64,000 nt of DNA from Aggregatilinea lenta (lineage in GTDB: Bacteria > Chloroflexota > Anaerolineae > Aggregatilineales > Aggregatilineaceae), in assembly GCF_003569045.1 (NCBI RefSeq), contig NZ_BFCB01000002.1, positions 248,001 to 312,000 of the forward strand, read 5' to 3'. The notes under the pieces were generated by a model. It was given only the letters and a program-made list of their open reading frames with translations, was not told the DNA's origin and did not search any database. Position numbers and translations under genes: made by a program. Shown here one piece after another: positions 55,422-63,994 of the stretch. How positions within the stretch are numbered: position 1 is the first letter of the stretch; each line of letters starts with the position of its first letter.

Positions 55422-55931
55422 TCAGCCCGGCCAGGCGGCGCGAGGTCGTGGCGCACGTTCAGCAGCAGTTGGGCGTATCGGAGCGGCGTGCCATTGCGCA
55501 TCCTGAACATCATCGACGAATATACGCGCGAATGCCTCGCCGTGTGCGTGGAACGACACTTATCTCACCGGGAGGTGCTGGAGGAACTGATCTGGCTGTT
55601 ATGCGCGCGTGGGCTGCCTGCCTATATCCGCTCTGACAACGGCCCGGAGTTCACCGCTGAGCGCGTCCGCGACTGTCTGTCACGCCTCAACGTGGGGCCG
55701 CTGTTCATCGAGAAGGGCAGCCCCTGGGAGAACGGCTACCTCGAGAGCTTCAATGGCAAGATGCGCGATGAACTATCTTTGCCCACCTTTCACCTGCTCT
55801 CAGCGGTTTCTGGAAAGACGACAGTTTTTGGATTTTATCTGAATTGGTGGACAGAAGATATGTCCAATAAACTCGGACAAATCCCGTTTGTCGTGCTGCG
55901 CAACCTGGGCACGAACCAGTTTGTTGAGTAG
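55405..55931 (+). pseudogene. IS3-family transposase OrfB, deleted and frameshifted
   Basis: The N-terminal piece (VAHVQQQLGVSERRA, frame of 55448) is joined directly to the catalytic core (RILNIIDEYTREC, frame of 55488). The HTH_21 region and the first catalytic Asp are lost. Later core motifs remain (RSDNGPEF with the second Asp; GSPWENGYLESFNGK with the Glu). Codons after about 55,785 are unrelated to transposase. The deletion is judged at about 90 codons from family knowledge. Confidence 0.85.
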
Positions 55932-56021
55932 GCTGCGCCACAGGTTTGTGGTGCTAAAACCCACCCAACCATCACCCGTACAACGATACAGCAACCTTTT
56001 TTTTTACTGAGGAGCATTCTG

Positions 56022-57170
56022 ATGCGTTTCCGTACCGCCTTGATCGTGACCTTGATGCTGTTGACACTGCTGTCCGGCTTGACCGCCACCGCCCAGGACG
56101 GACCGCAGGCGTTCCCGCCGGATGTTGTCGCAGAGATACAAGCGGAAATGGACGATCTGACCGCGGGCGGACTCCCGCCCGGCATGGTCGTGTGGATCGA
56201 CGCCCCGGAGTACCAGTTCGCGGGGGCCAGTGGTTTCGCGGATCTCATGCACGGTATCCCGATGCCGCCGGAGGGTGCGTTTCGGATTGGCAGCATCACC
56301 AAGATGTTCACCGCGACGGTGATTGTCCAGCTTGCGGAGGATGGCGTGCTGACCCTGGACGATCCGTTGGCGCTGTGGCTGCCGGAGGTAGTCGATCAAC
56401 TGCCCTATGGTGACCGGATCACGCTGCGCCACCTGCTGACGCACACGTCCGGTGTGTTCAACATTGTCGAACACGACGCTTACTGGGCTGATATCTTCGC
56501 TGAGGCAGACATCGATGAAGATGCAGGGAGCGTGACACTGGACTGCGTCCAACGGGATCCCCACGACACGCTCGCCCGCTACGTCTATGGGAAAGATGCC
56601 AACTTTGAGCCGGGGGCACGGTGGAGCTATAGCAACACCAACTACACGCTGCTCGGTATGGTGATCGAAGCGGCGACGGCTATGCCGCTCGCAGAGGCGT
56701 ATCGCACGCACATCTATGAACCGCTGGGCATGGAGTCAACGTTCCTGGATTGCTACGAAGACCCGGTGATTGATGTGGTGCACGGCTATACAGGTTTTGG
56801 GGACACCATGTCCGATGTCACTGAACTGCATGAATCGGTCGGATGGTCGGCGGGCGGCCTGGTCTCTACCGCACCGGACCTGATCGCCTTCGCGCGCGGG
56901 TTGTTCGGTGGGACACTGTTTGACGATCCGGAGTCGCTGGTCGCGATGACGACGCCCGCCCCCGGCAGTTCCTACGGCCTGGGCATCACGGTCCAGGCGG
57001 ACTATATGGGGCATGCAGGCTATATTGCCGGTTTTCGAACGCTGCTCAATTATGCGCCCGCGTTCGATACGGTCGTGGTGATGCTCTACAACAACGATGC
57101 CGCCGATCCCGAACTGAGCCAGGCGGATGTGCTGAATCTGGCGCTCCCGTTGCTGCGCGCGGAGGATTGA
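56022..57170 (+). CDS. Secreted serine hydrolase, beta-lactamase/class C family
   Basis: 382 residues with a Sec signal peptide (about 1-24). The serine-hydrolase triad motifs are S-x-x-K at Ser91-Lys94 (SITK), Y-x-N at Tyr203-Asn205 (YSN) and H-x-G at His331-Gly333 (HAG). Such proteins are esterases, D-amino peptidases or penicillin-binding-like enzymes. Nothing here shows beta-lactam resistance. TGAGGAGC precedes the ATG. It stands alone between the decayed IS and the histidine kinase. Confidence 0.92.
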   Translation: MRFRTALIVTLMLLTLLSGLTATAQDGPQAFPPDVVAEIQAEMDDLTAGGLPPGMVVWIDAPEYQFAGASGFADLMHGIPMPPEGAFRIGSITKMFTATVIVQLAEDGVLTLDDPLALWLPEVVDQLPYGDRITLRHLLTHTSGVFNIVEHDAYWADIFAEADIDEDAGSVTLDCVQRDPHDTLARYVYGKDANFEPGARWSYSNTNYTLLGMVIEAATAMPLAEAYRTHIYEPLGMESTFLDCYEDPVIDVVHGYTGFGDTMSDVTELHESVGWSAGGLVSTAPDLIAFARGLFGGTLFDDPESLVAMTTPAPGSSYGLGITVQADYMGHAGYIAGFRTLLNYAPAFDTVVVMLYNNDAADPELSQADVLNLALPLLRAED

Positions 57171-57367
57171 GCCTCTGCGCAAAGACGTTGACATAGGGAT
57201 TGGGACGGAACCAAACTGGATTTTCCCTGAACTGAGGGCGAGAGAAAATGCCCAACCAACTCAGGCAAAATCCAGTGCTTGATATACCAGTTGCACGGAG
57301 TTTTGGGAGTACACACTATATAATCTGGCTACTGCTGGTGAGGCAAAACCAATGATTTGAGGTTTTC

Positions 57368-58969
57368 GTGTTTGACGTAACTAACTTCAGCTTGAAGGAT
57401 ATGACCCAGTGCGGCCTGGCACTGCGCGACATGGGTAACAATGCGAGCAGTATGGAAGAGACCACCAACCGCATTGTGCATTACCTCAACAATCATCTGA
57501 CCGATGCCACTGGGGAAAAAGTCTGTGCGCTTACGCGCTTTTTCATTACCATGCCTTACCATGAACTCGATAATGATAACCAACACCACGCGCAAAAACT
57601 GCTGGGTGGTGTGCCGGATAATGCGCACCTACGCTGCCAAACCCTGCTAGCGACGGTGGGAATGGAACCGGCCTGGAATGATCGCCACCAATCGAACTAC
57701 TACAAAAACCTGCCCCTGACCCCAGAAATCCTCAATGCCAATCCGATGTACGTCCAGTTTGCCGAGTCATTTGGTGTCGTGATGGATTATTCCGTTACGC
57801 CTGATCCGGAACTGATTGCTGAGCTAGAGCAGACCAGCTACAACGTTTTTCATGTGTTGGATGCACGAAACAGTGAGTACGTCCCAGATCAAATAGACTT
57901 TGTCAAGCCCTATGGCATACGGTCAGTGTTTGGTTTTTTCGGAATGCTGCCCAGCAGCCAAGTATTTTCTGTAGTTATTTTCACGCGCGCTGTCGTTCCG
58001 CGTGACATCGTGAACTACTTAAAGCCGTTGGCTTTCAACATCAAACTGGCCATCCTGCCATTTGATGAAGTTGCGGTCTTCTCAAACTCTGTGGCGGCCT
58101 CGAATGTTCATCAGAGCAATATATTGGCTCAACTTCGTTCGGAAGCCGGTAGTCTACGGCAGTTGGTGAATGTACAAGAGCAGGTTGTTGTCGAGCAATC
58201 AGAACGTATCCAGACAGTGATGGACGAACTGCGCCAACAAGCCGATCAACTTGCCGCGATCAACAGTGATCTGGAAAACGAGATTCGTGAGAATGAAGCC
58301 CTGCGCCAGCAAGCTGCTGAGATGGCAATCCTTGAAGAACGCAATCGGCTCGCCCGCGATCTACACGACTCGGTGACACAGTCGCTTTACAGTCTCACGC
58401 TGTTTGCCGAAGCCAGTCAACGCTTAGTTCACGGGGGCGACGTGGAACGCGCCAGTGGCTACCTGACACAGGTTGGGGAAACGGCGCAGCAAGCATTGAA
58501 AGAGATGCGTTTGCTCGTGTACGAACTGCGGCCCCTGGCTTTGGAAGAAGGAGGATTGGTTAGTGCATTGCAGCAGCGACTCGACGCGGTGGAAGGACGT
58601 GCCGGAGTTGAAGCACAGTTGTTGGTAAATGACGTTGTCGAACTTCCGGCAGCAGTGGAAGAGGAGTTGTATCGTATTGCACAGGAAGCTTTGAACAACA
58701 TCCTGAAGCACGCCAACGCACGCTCTGTCACCGTTCGCATTGAGATGGACGCGGATCGGGTACAATTGACAATTGAAGATGATGGCTGTGGTTTTGATCC
58801 AAAGTCAACCGCGTCCGGTGGAGGTATGGGGTTGGTCAGTATCCGTGAGCGGTGTGAAGGACTGGGTGCGTCTTTGACAATTAAGTCCACTGACGGGATG
58901 GGTACAATACTCCAGATCACGCTCGATTGCAGCGAGAACTGTTCGAAAGGATTATTTCATTTTGACTGA
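57368..58969 (+). CDS. NarL-type sensor histidine kinase with an unrecognised N-terminal sensor domain
   Basis: 533 residues from a GTG with TGAGG upstream. Residues 1-245 form a soluble domain I do not recognise. It has no membrane helix, so sensing should be cytoplasmic. A coiled coil (about 252-320) leads to the HisKA_3 box with His333 (RDLHDSVTQSLYS), then an N box (EALNNILKHANA), DDGCGFDP and GGGMGLVSIRER for ATP binding. The stop overlaps the response regulator start by eight bases, so the two are translated together and form one two-component pair. Confidence 0.92.
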   Translation: MFDVTNFSLKDMTQCGLALRDMGNNASSMEETTNRIVHYLNNHLTDATGEKVCALTRFFITMPYHELDNDNQHHAQKLLGGVPDNAHLRCQTLLATVGMEPAWNDRHQSNYYKNLPLTPEILNANPMYVQFAESFGVVMDYSVTPDPELIAELEQTSYNVFHVLDARNSEYVPDQIDFVKPYGIRSVFGFFGMLPSSQVFSVVIFTRAVVPRDIVNYLKPLAFNIKLAILPFDEVAVFSNSVAASNVHQSNILAQLRSEAGSLRQLVNVQEQVVVEQSERIQTVMDELRQQADQLAAINSDLENEIRENEALRQQAAEMAILEERNRLARDLHDSVTQSLYSLTLFAEASQRLVHGGDVERASGYLTQVGETAQQALKEMRLLVYELRPLALEEGGLVSALQQRLDAVEGRAGVEAQLLVNDVVELPAAVEEELYRIAQEALNNILKHANARSVTVRIEMDADRVQLTIEDDGCGFDPKSTASGGGMGLVSIRERCEGLGASLTIKSTDGMGTILQITLDCSENCSKGLFHFD

Positions 58970-59621
58970 TGAAACCATAAGCATCTTGATCGCTGATGAC
59001 CATGCCGTTGTGCGCCAGGGTTTACGCGCCCTGATCGACACGGAACCAGGGATGATACTGGTGGGCGAAGCACAGGACGGTATCGAGGCCGTGCTGAAAG
59101 CTCGCGCGCTGCACCCTGACGTCATTCTGCTGGACATGGTCATGCCGCGTCAGGGTGGATTGGAAACGATCAAGCAGATCAAAGTTGAATGGCCCGATAC
59201 GCGCATTCTTGTGCTAACCAGTTTTGCCGAAGATGAAAAGGTATTTCCGGCGATCAAGGCGGGGGCATTGGGCTACATCCTCAAGGACTCCTCGCCAGGT
59301 CAGTTGCTACAGGCGATCCGCGACGTATACCGCGGTGAGTCATCGCTGCATCCGACCATCGCTCGCAAGCTCATTTTGGAACTGAACCAGGAACCGGAAC
59401 AACCACTCACGGAAGACCCTCTAACCGAACGTGAGGTCGACGTTTTGCAGCAACTCGCGCAGGGATTATCCAACCAACAGATTGCCGAAAACCTCGTCCT
59501 CAGTGAGCGCACAGTACGCGCCCATGTCAGTCACATCCTCGACAAGCTCCACATTGCCAACCGCACCCAGGCTGCGCTGTATGCGCTGCGTAAGGGCATT
59601 AGCAACCTGGAAGCTGATTAG
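58962..59621 (+). CDS. NarL/LuxR-family response regulator
   Basis: 219 residues. The receiver domain has the acidic pair Asp12-Asp13 and phospho-acceptor Asp58 (VILLDMVMP); Lys lies in YILKDSSP. The C-terminal LuxR HTH is LTEREVDVLQQLAQGLSNQQ onwards. Initiation appears to be at TTG 58962, inside the end of the kinase gene; no ATG fits. A strong terminator follows at 59666. Target genes may include the downstream membrane genes, but this is a guess. Confidence 0.94.
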   Translation: MTDETISILIADDHAVVRQGLRALIDTEPGMILVGEAQDGIEAVLKARALHPDVILLDMVMPRQGGLETIKQIKVEWPDTRILVLTSFAEDEKVFPAIKAGALGYILKDSSPGQLLQAIRDVYRGESSLHPTIARKLILELNQEPEQPLTEDPLTEREVDVLQQLAQGLSNQQIAENLVLSERTVRAHVSHILDKLHIANRTQAALYALRKGISNLEAD

Positions 59622-59665
59622 CCACATAAGTCATTTGTCGTAGACAATTGGATAATTGACGCAAG

Positions 59666-59690
59666 AAAGCCACTCGAAGAGTGGTTTTTT
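59666..59690 (+). terminator. Intrinsic terminator after the two-component pair
   Basis: CCACTC-GAA-GAGTGG followed directly by TTTTTT, with A residues 5' extending the stem by a few weak pairs. Placed 45 bases after the response regulator stop. Confidence 0.9.
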
Positions 59691-59792
59691 GTTGCGATAA
59701 CGTCGCGTCGTTCCGCCGATTTGCCCGTGCTTGCTTCCTGCTATCCTTGAATCAGATCGTAAAAACACGAGAAAACAAGATTGAAGGTCCAG

Positions 59793-60143
59793 ATGAACGA
59801 GCCAGCGAAGGCACTGATTGCCATCAGATTAAGCGAACGACGCGCTGCCTTACAGGCGCTGCTGGAATCAATCGAGCGTATTGGCGCGGTCTACCAGGCC
59901 AATGATGTGCAGACCAGTCTTGAGCTGGTCAAAGTTCACCATCCCGCTCTAGTCTTGGCAGACTTCGAATTCTTTAGCGCGATCAGTATATACCTCACCT
60001 CAGCAGTTGTCGTGCTCGTTGAAAATCGGGAGGAACAAGAGCGCGCCCGTACTGCCGGTGCGGCACAGGTGATCGTTGAGGGAACTCCGGTGAGTCAACT
60101 GATAGCCATCATTGAGTCACTGCTAGAGGGGGAGTCTGAGTAG
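59793..60143 (+). CDS. Atypical stand-alone receiver-like protein
   Basis: About 116 residues, spaced and shaped like a response-regulator receiver: alternating strands and helices with Asp57 in LVLADFEFF at the phospho-acceptor place. The usual N-terminal acidic pair is missing (the first strand reads ALIAIRLSERR), and the late Lys is not obvious, so normal phosphorylation is doubtful. Start set at the ATG after GAAGGT; a TTG four codons earlier is possible. It lies behind the terminator of the kinase pair and ahead of two small membrane proteins. Confidence 0.7.
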   Translation: MNEPAKALIAIRLSERRAALQALLESIERIGAVYQANDVQTSLELVKVHHPALVLADFEFFSAISIYLTSAVVVLVENREEQERARTAGAAQVIVEGTPVSQLIAIIESLLEGESE

Positions 60144-60222
60144 GTCTGCGTGATACCAGGAGATAGCATCACGACCAGAATCAAAGCGTTTAACACAAAC
60201 CATGCTAAAAGAGGAAACCCTC

Positions 60223-60675
60223 ATGTCAGAGAGCACCACCAATCGCCAACAAATCAACGCGCCATTTCGTGTCAAAAGTGCCGGAGGGTCGCTGGTTGTC
60301 ATCGTGATGATTGGCGCGTACTACTTCGCCAATGTGTTTGAATTGCTAGCGAGTGAAGAAAACCTGCCAGACGGGGCACTGAGTCTGGCAATTACCGCCC
60401 TTATCCTGATGATCGTCGCCGAAGTCGTTCTGCAAATCGTGCTGTTCATTGGTGCGGGCAAGATCGAAGACCGGACAGAGCGTGGTGACGCAGTAAGTAC
60501 CCGGTCCGCAAGCAACGCCTACCTTGCGCTAAGCGCCGGTGTTCTGATTACATTCAGCGCGATGTTTGCCAGGCTCTCGCCCTTCGAGATGGGCAACCTG
60601 CTGCTCCTAGCCTTCCTGTTGGCGGAAATCGTCAAGTTTGGCTCACAAATCGTGTGCTATCGCCGCTCAGCATGA
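60223..60675 (+). CDS. Small membrane protein of unknown function
   Basis: About 150 residues with four hydrophobic helices (roughly 27-47, 57-80, 100-120 and 124-142) and a polar N-terminus. I do not recognise a family. GAGGAA sits six bases before the ATG; an ATG seven codons earlier is less well placed. It is followed 57 bases later by another membrane protein. Confidence 0.75.
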   Translation: MSESTTNRQQINAPFRVKSAGGSLVVIVMIGAYYFANVFELLASEENLPDGALSLAITALILMIVAEVVLQIVLFIGAGKIEDRTERGDAVSTRSASNAYLALSAGVLITFSAMFARLSPFEMGNLLLLAFLLAEIVKFGSQIVCYRRSA

Positions 60676-60732
60676 TCGCTCAGCGTCGTACTCATCCATT
60701 GACCGCATAACCATCAAACAAGGAAAACAATC

Positions 60733-61434
60733 ATGACTACCATAGCACAGGCATCACACAGCAACCTAACCAGCACAGACGCTCAGACGCCCAGCTTACA
60801 AAAAATGGGCGGACTCGCGGGGATCATCGCCGCCCTCACCTTCCTGTTCGGCTTCGCTCTGTTTGTGACGACGTTCGAACCGCTTATCGCTGACGATCTG
60901 ACCAGCGTCGAAACCGTCGAATTCTTGAAGGATAACCAGACCATTTTCTATGTGTGGAACCTGGTGATCTACGTGTTGTTCGGCGTCGTACAGGCCGTGC
61001 TGACCTTGGCACTGCACGCACGCCTCAAGACTATCGCCCCGGCTTTCGCTCAGATCGCCACCGCATTCGGATTAATCTGGTCCGGGCTGGTGATCGCGAG
61101 TGGTATGGTGGCCAATGTGGGCGCAGCTGCCGTGATCGATCTGTACGACACGGACCCGACCCAGGCAGGAACCGTCTGGGCCGCTATCGATGGCGTTTAC
61201 AAGGGTATGGGTGGTGGCAACGAAATCGTCGGCGGGTTGTGGGTGCTGCTGGTGAGCTGGGTCGCGCTGCGCGGTGCGCTACCGAAAGCGCTGAACTATG
61301 CCGGACTGCTGGTTGGTGCAGCGGGGATCGTCACGCTGGTGCCGCCGCTGGTTGACGTGGGCGCAATCTTCGGGCTGGGCATCATCGCCTGGTACATCTG
61401 GGCCGGTGTGGTAATGCTGAGAACCAAGGGATAA
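60733..61434 (+). CDS. Membrane protein, DUF4386-like
   Basis: 233 residues with a polar N-terminal ~25 and about six hydrophobic helices. Its layout (MGGLAGIIAALTFLFGFALF at the start of the core, a GLIWSGLVIASGMVAN helix) resembles DUF4386-type proteins, which have no known function. The gene at 63476-63994 is a clearer DUF4386 member. AAGGAAAAC precedes the ATG. Confidence 0.72.
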   Translation: MTTIAQASHSNLTSTDAQTPSLQKMGGLAGIIAALTFLFGFALFVTTFEPLIADDLTSVETVEFLKDNQTIFYVWNLVIYVLFGVVQAVLTLALHARLKTIAPAFAQIATAFGLIWSGLVIASGMVANVGAAAVIDLYDTDPTQAGTVWAAIDGVYKGMGGGNEIVGGLWVLLVSWVALRGALPKALNYAGLLVGAAGIVTLVPPLVDVGAIFGLGIIAWYIWAGVVMLRTKG

Positions 61435-61451
61435 CCCACAACAGCCAAAAG

Positions 61452-61484
61452 TGGCGGCGTGATGATACTTGGTTCGCGCCGCCA
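61452..61484. terminator. Weak hairpin in the convergent intergenic region
   Basis: TGGCGGCG ... CGCCGCCA, an 8-bp stem with a 17-base loop, 18 bases past the membrane-protein stop and before the convergent VOC gene. No T run, so its role as a terminator is uncertain. Confidence 0.45.
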
Positions 61485-61567
61485 TACTTCACATTCACAC
61501 ACCTTACCCCACCAAGAAAACGATTATGGCAACCTGAACAGTACCTACCACCCCCTCAGTTTATATG

Positions 61568-61960
61568 TCATGCATGAGATTCTTTTGTGGATAGCTCATT
61601 AAGCCGAATATAGTATCCATTCGGATCGATCACTCGAAAATCTCGGCTTCCCCAGGGTCGCTCAGCAAGGGTATCAGCGAGCGGCCAAGCGACATGGAGA
61701 ACATGGGCGTAGATAGCCTCAAGATCATCGACTTCAAGTACGATTTCGATTCCCAGTCCTGCACGTTCGTTACCGATTGGTTTCAGCGGATGATCGTCTG
61801 GCAACTGCGACTGAGCTTGCAGTGCTATTTGAATGTCACCTTTGCGCAAAACAGAGTAGCCATCCGGTTGGTAACTCACCACATCGAAGCCTAACACATG
61901 CGCATAGAAGTCTTTCGATTCCGGCACGGATTTGACGAATAATTCGAGACGTAGTCGCAT
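61568..61960 (-). CDS. VOC (glyoxalase/bleomycin-resistance fold) protein
   Basis: 130 residues with the paired beta-alpha-beta-beta-beta modules of the vicinal oxygen chelate fold: LELFVKSVPESKDFYAHVLG opens the first, and EIVLEVDDLEAIYAHV the second, ending with FRVIDPNGYYIRL. Usually a metal-dependent enzyme or binding protein; the substrate is unknown. It is 12 bases downstream of a second VOC gene, so the pair is probably co-transcribed. Confidence 0.88.
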   Translation of the reverse strand: MRLRLELFVKSVPESKDFYAHVLGFDVVSYQPDGYSVLRKGDIQIALQAQSQLPDDHPLKPIGNERAGLGIEIVLEVDDLEAIYAHVLHVAWPLADTLAERPWGSRDFRVIDPNGYYIRLNELSTKESHA

Positions 61961-61972
61961 GATTTCTCCCGT

Positions 61973-62368
61973 TTACGCTGATGTTGATGCGACTTGAAAC
62001 AACGTGATCTGCAAGCCATCGGGCGACTTGACACGCGCGTTCAAATCATCCCAGGGTGTCAGGACAGGTTCATGAATCAGTGTAGCGCCGTATTTCAGCG
62101 CATTCTCTACCGCAACATGAACATCCGGCACCTGAAATGCGAAACGAATCTGCCCTGGAACGCGCCACCCAACCTCGATCTGATCCACCGACGCGGCATG
62201 TTCCGTGTCAAGGATTTCGAGCACGCCCCGTCCAGCATACAAGATTTGCCCCCGGCCATTGTCAGTCCACATATCACCGGGATCTAACCCTAATCCGTCC
62301 CGATAAAAAGCGACAATTCGATCAAATTCCTCAGTTGTCAGAGCAACTCGTAGTTCGAAAACGGACAT
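61973..62368 (-). CDS. VOC (glyoxalase fold) protein
   Basis: About 131 residues; the opening ELRVALTTEEFDRIVAFYRD and the later IRFAFQVPDVHVAVENALK, ending VKSPDGLQITLFQV, mark the VOC fold. Start set at the ATG with GGGAGA upstream; a GTG two codons earlier is possible. Its low similarity to the adjacent VOC protein suggests they are not a recent duplication. Confidence 0.87.
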   Translation of the reverse strand: MSVFELRVALTTEEFDRIVAFYRDGLGLDPGDMWTDNGRGQILYAGRGVLEILDTEHAASVDQIEVGWRVPGQIRFAFQVPDVHVAVENALKYGATLIHEPVLTPWDDLNARVKSPDGLQITLFQVASTSA

Positions 62369-62415
62369 CGACACACTCTCCCTCTTACAAGACAGGCACA
62401 GACATTTCGGCTAAA

Positions 62416-63390
62416 TCAATCAAGTGTGATGACAACATTTCCCGTTTTCCGTCCGGTTTCAACATACCGGTGGGCCTCAGCAATTTCTGCCAATGGATAG
62501 GAGCGGTCAATGACAGGTTTGAACTTTCCCGCCTTGACGAGATCAAGCAGCAACGCCAGATAGCCTTGTTTTTCTTCGGTGGGTCGCAGTCCGGCAAACA
62601 CGAGCTGTGCCTTTTGGCGACCGAATTTTGACGTCCACAACATCTGGCGCAGGATAGTGGGCGACAGGACGGTGGTGAGATAGATGCCGCCTGGTTTCAG
62701 CACCCGTTTAGCACGTGAGAACGAGCTTTTGCCCACCGTGTCAAATACAACGTCGTATCGTTCTGTGGATTGAGTGAAATCTTCCTGCCTGTAATCAATC
62801 ACACGGTCAGCGCCCAGCGATTTGACCAGATCGACATTGGTGGTACCGCATACACCTGTGACATTTGCGCCAAAGTGTTTTGCGAGCTGGACCGCGCTCG
62901 ATCCGATACCCCCTGACGCGCCAATGATCAGAATCTTCTGACCCGGTTGGATATTTGCCGCACCCTGTATATTGGGGAGAGCAGTCATCGCGCCGGGGTG
63001 AATGGCAACCGCCTCAACATCGCTCAACTGGTCCGGGGTCAGCGCCATCGCGCTGTTTTCCGCCAGACTGATATATTCGGCATGAGCACCCACCTGCGGT
63101 GCGGCGGTCCCAAACACACGATCACCTACCCGAAATCGTGTAACAGCCTGCCCTACTGCTTCGATTTCCCCTGCAAACTCGCTGCCGGGGATTGTGTCCT
63201 TTGGTTTCATGATGCCCGTCGCCATCCGCGCCGAGAACACCTTGCCCCTGCGAAAGATGGTATCGGTTGTCTCAACCGTCGTCGCCTTGATCTTGATCAG
63301 CACTTCATTGTCCGCAGGGACTGGCTTTTCCACCTCGACAATCTGAAGGACATCAGGCGATCCGTACTTTGTATTTACGACTGCTTTCAT
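62416..63390 (-). CDS. Quinone-oxidoreductase-like MDR enzyme (zinc-free)
   Basis: 324 residues of the medium-chain dehydrogenase superfamily, without the structural zinc cysteines or the catalytic Cys/His pair of alcohol dehydrogenases. GSEFAGEIEAVG and the NADP-binding GASGGIGSSAVQLAKHFG mark the quinone reductase group. The true start is the ATG at 63390 behind AAAGGAAAG; the open frame runs 79 codons further upstream without family similarity. Probable role: NADPH-dependent reduction of quinones or enones. Confidence 0.92.
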   Translation of the reverse strand: MKAVVNTKYGSPDVLQIVEVEKPVPADNEVLIKIKATTVETTDTIFRRGKVFSARMATGIMKPKDTIPGSEFAGEIEAVGQAVTRFRVGDRVFGTAAPQVGAHAEYISLAENSAMALTPDQLSDVEAVAIHPGAMTALPNIQGAANIQPGQKILIIGASGGIGSSAVQLAKHFGANVTGVCGTTNVDLVKSLGADRVIDYRQEDFTQSTERYDVVFDTVGKSSFSRAKRVLKPGGIYLTTVLSPTILRQMLWTSKFGRQKAQLVFAGLRPTEEKQGYLALLLDLVKAGKFKPVIDRSYPLAEIAEAHRYVETGRKTGNVVITLD

Positions 63391-63475
63391 TTCTCTTTCC
63401 TTTCTAAGGTTCTGCAAGGCCCAGGCAACCCTACCTGAAGCCTCGCAGAAGTTATCGCCATGAGGCAACCCTGAA

Positions 63476-63994
63476 CTATGCGCTGATCCGCTCAGTTTGC
63501 GTGGTGGGAGCCGAAGCGTAGGTATCCTGCTGCTGGGTCTTGATTCCTTTCCACAGCAGCCACATGCACATCGACAGTTCAGCCAGCACCACCGGCCCGG
63601 AGAGCAGCATGTCCAACATGGATTCAACGTCGGCGTAGTTCGTCAACATGAAGTATGCGGCGGTATCGGCAACATAGATCACCGAGGCCATAATCATGCC
63701 GTAGCCCAAAATGCGTGGGAAAAGCTCCGACTTGACCAGCAGATAGCCAAGGATCAGGATGCTAAAGCCGAAGAAGACCAGCGCCAACCGGTAACCCGCC
63801 GCGTGCCCATCCAGGAACATCAGCGCCAGGGCGTTCGACTGGTCCGCGTTCAATGTGCCCAGATAGTCGGCCTCACCCAGCAGTTGCAGCGCGAAAAACA
63901 TATTCAACAGGTTAATGCCCAATGCGGCAGCCTGTCCCAGCCGGAAGAACGCCGCCATCAGCGCCAACGTATTGCTGACTGGTTTCAGCAGCAC
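63476..63994 (-). CDS. DUF4386 membrane protein, 5' end beyond the window
   Basis: The visible 172 residues have about five hydrophobic helices with the DUF4386 pattern (LLKPVSNTLALMAAFFRLGQAA at the start, then LALVFFGFSILILGYLLVKS and FPRILGYGMIMASVIYVADT). Family members carry one or two further helices before this point, so the gene almost certainly continues past the right edge. Function unknown. Confidence 0.85.
   Translation of the reverse strand: MLLKPVSNTLALMAAFFRLGQAAALGINLLNMFFALQLLGEADYLGTLNADQSNALALMFLDGHAAGYRLALVFFGFSILILGYLLVKSELFPRILGYGMIMASVIYVADTAAYFMLTNYADVESMLDMLLSGPVVLAELSMCMWLLWKGIKTQQQDTYASAPTTQTERISA

Larger units (their letters stand above)
55075..55931 (+). mobile_element. 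Degenerate IS3-family insertion sequence
   Basis: A left end like IS3 elements (ACCTGCCCCCCAAAACCTGA, 55081 onward) precedes an intact orfA with its own ribosome site (AAGGAGG). orfB is damaged: an internal deletion removes the region between the segment encoding VSERRA (around 55,490) and the one encoding RILNIIDEYTREC, and changes the frame. The 3' part stops matching after FNGKMRDELS (about 55,785). No matching right end was found. It can no longer transpose by itself. Confidence 0.85.

Noticed and set aside
56022-57170. Serine hydrolase considered as an antibiotic-resistance beta-lactamase
   Set aside because: The S-x-x-K/Y-x-N/H-x-G set is shared by many esterases and peptidases, and nothing in the sequence or context points to beta-lactam hydrolysis.
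63391-63627. 79 extra N-terminal codons ahead of the quinone-oxidoreductase-like gene
   Set aside because: Cys/Trp-rich sequence without family similarity, overlapping the DUF4386 gene. The ATG at 63390 has a proper ribosome site.
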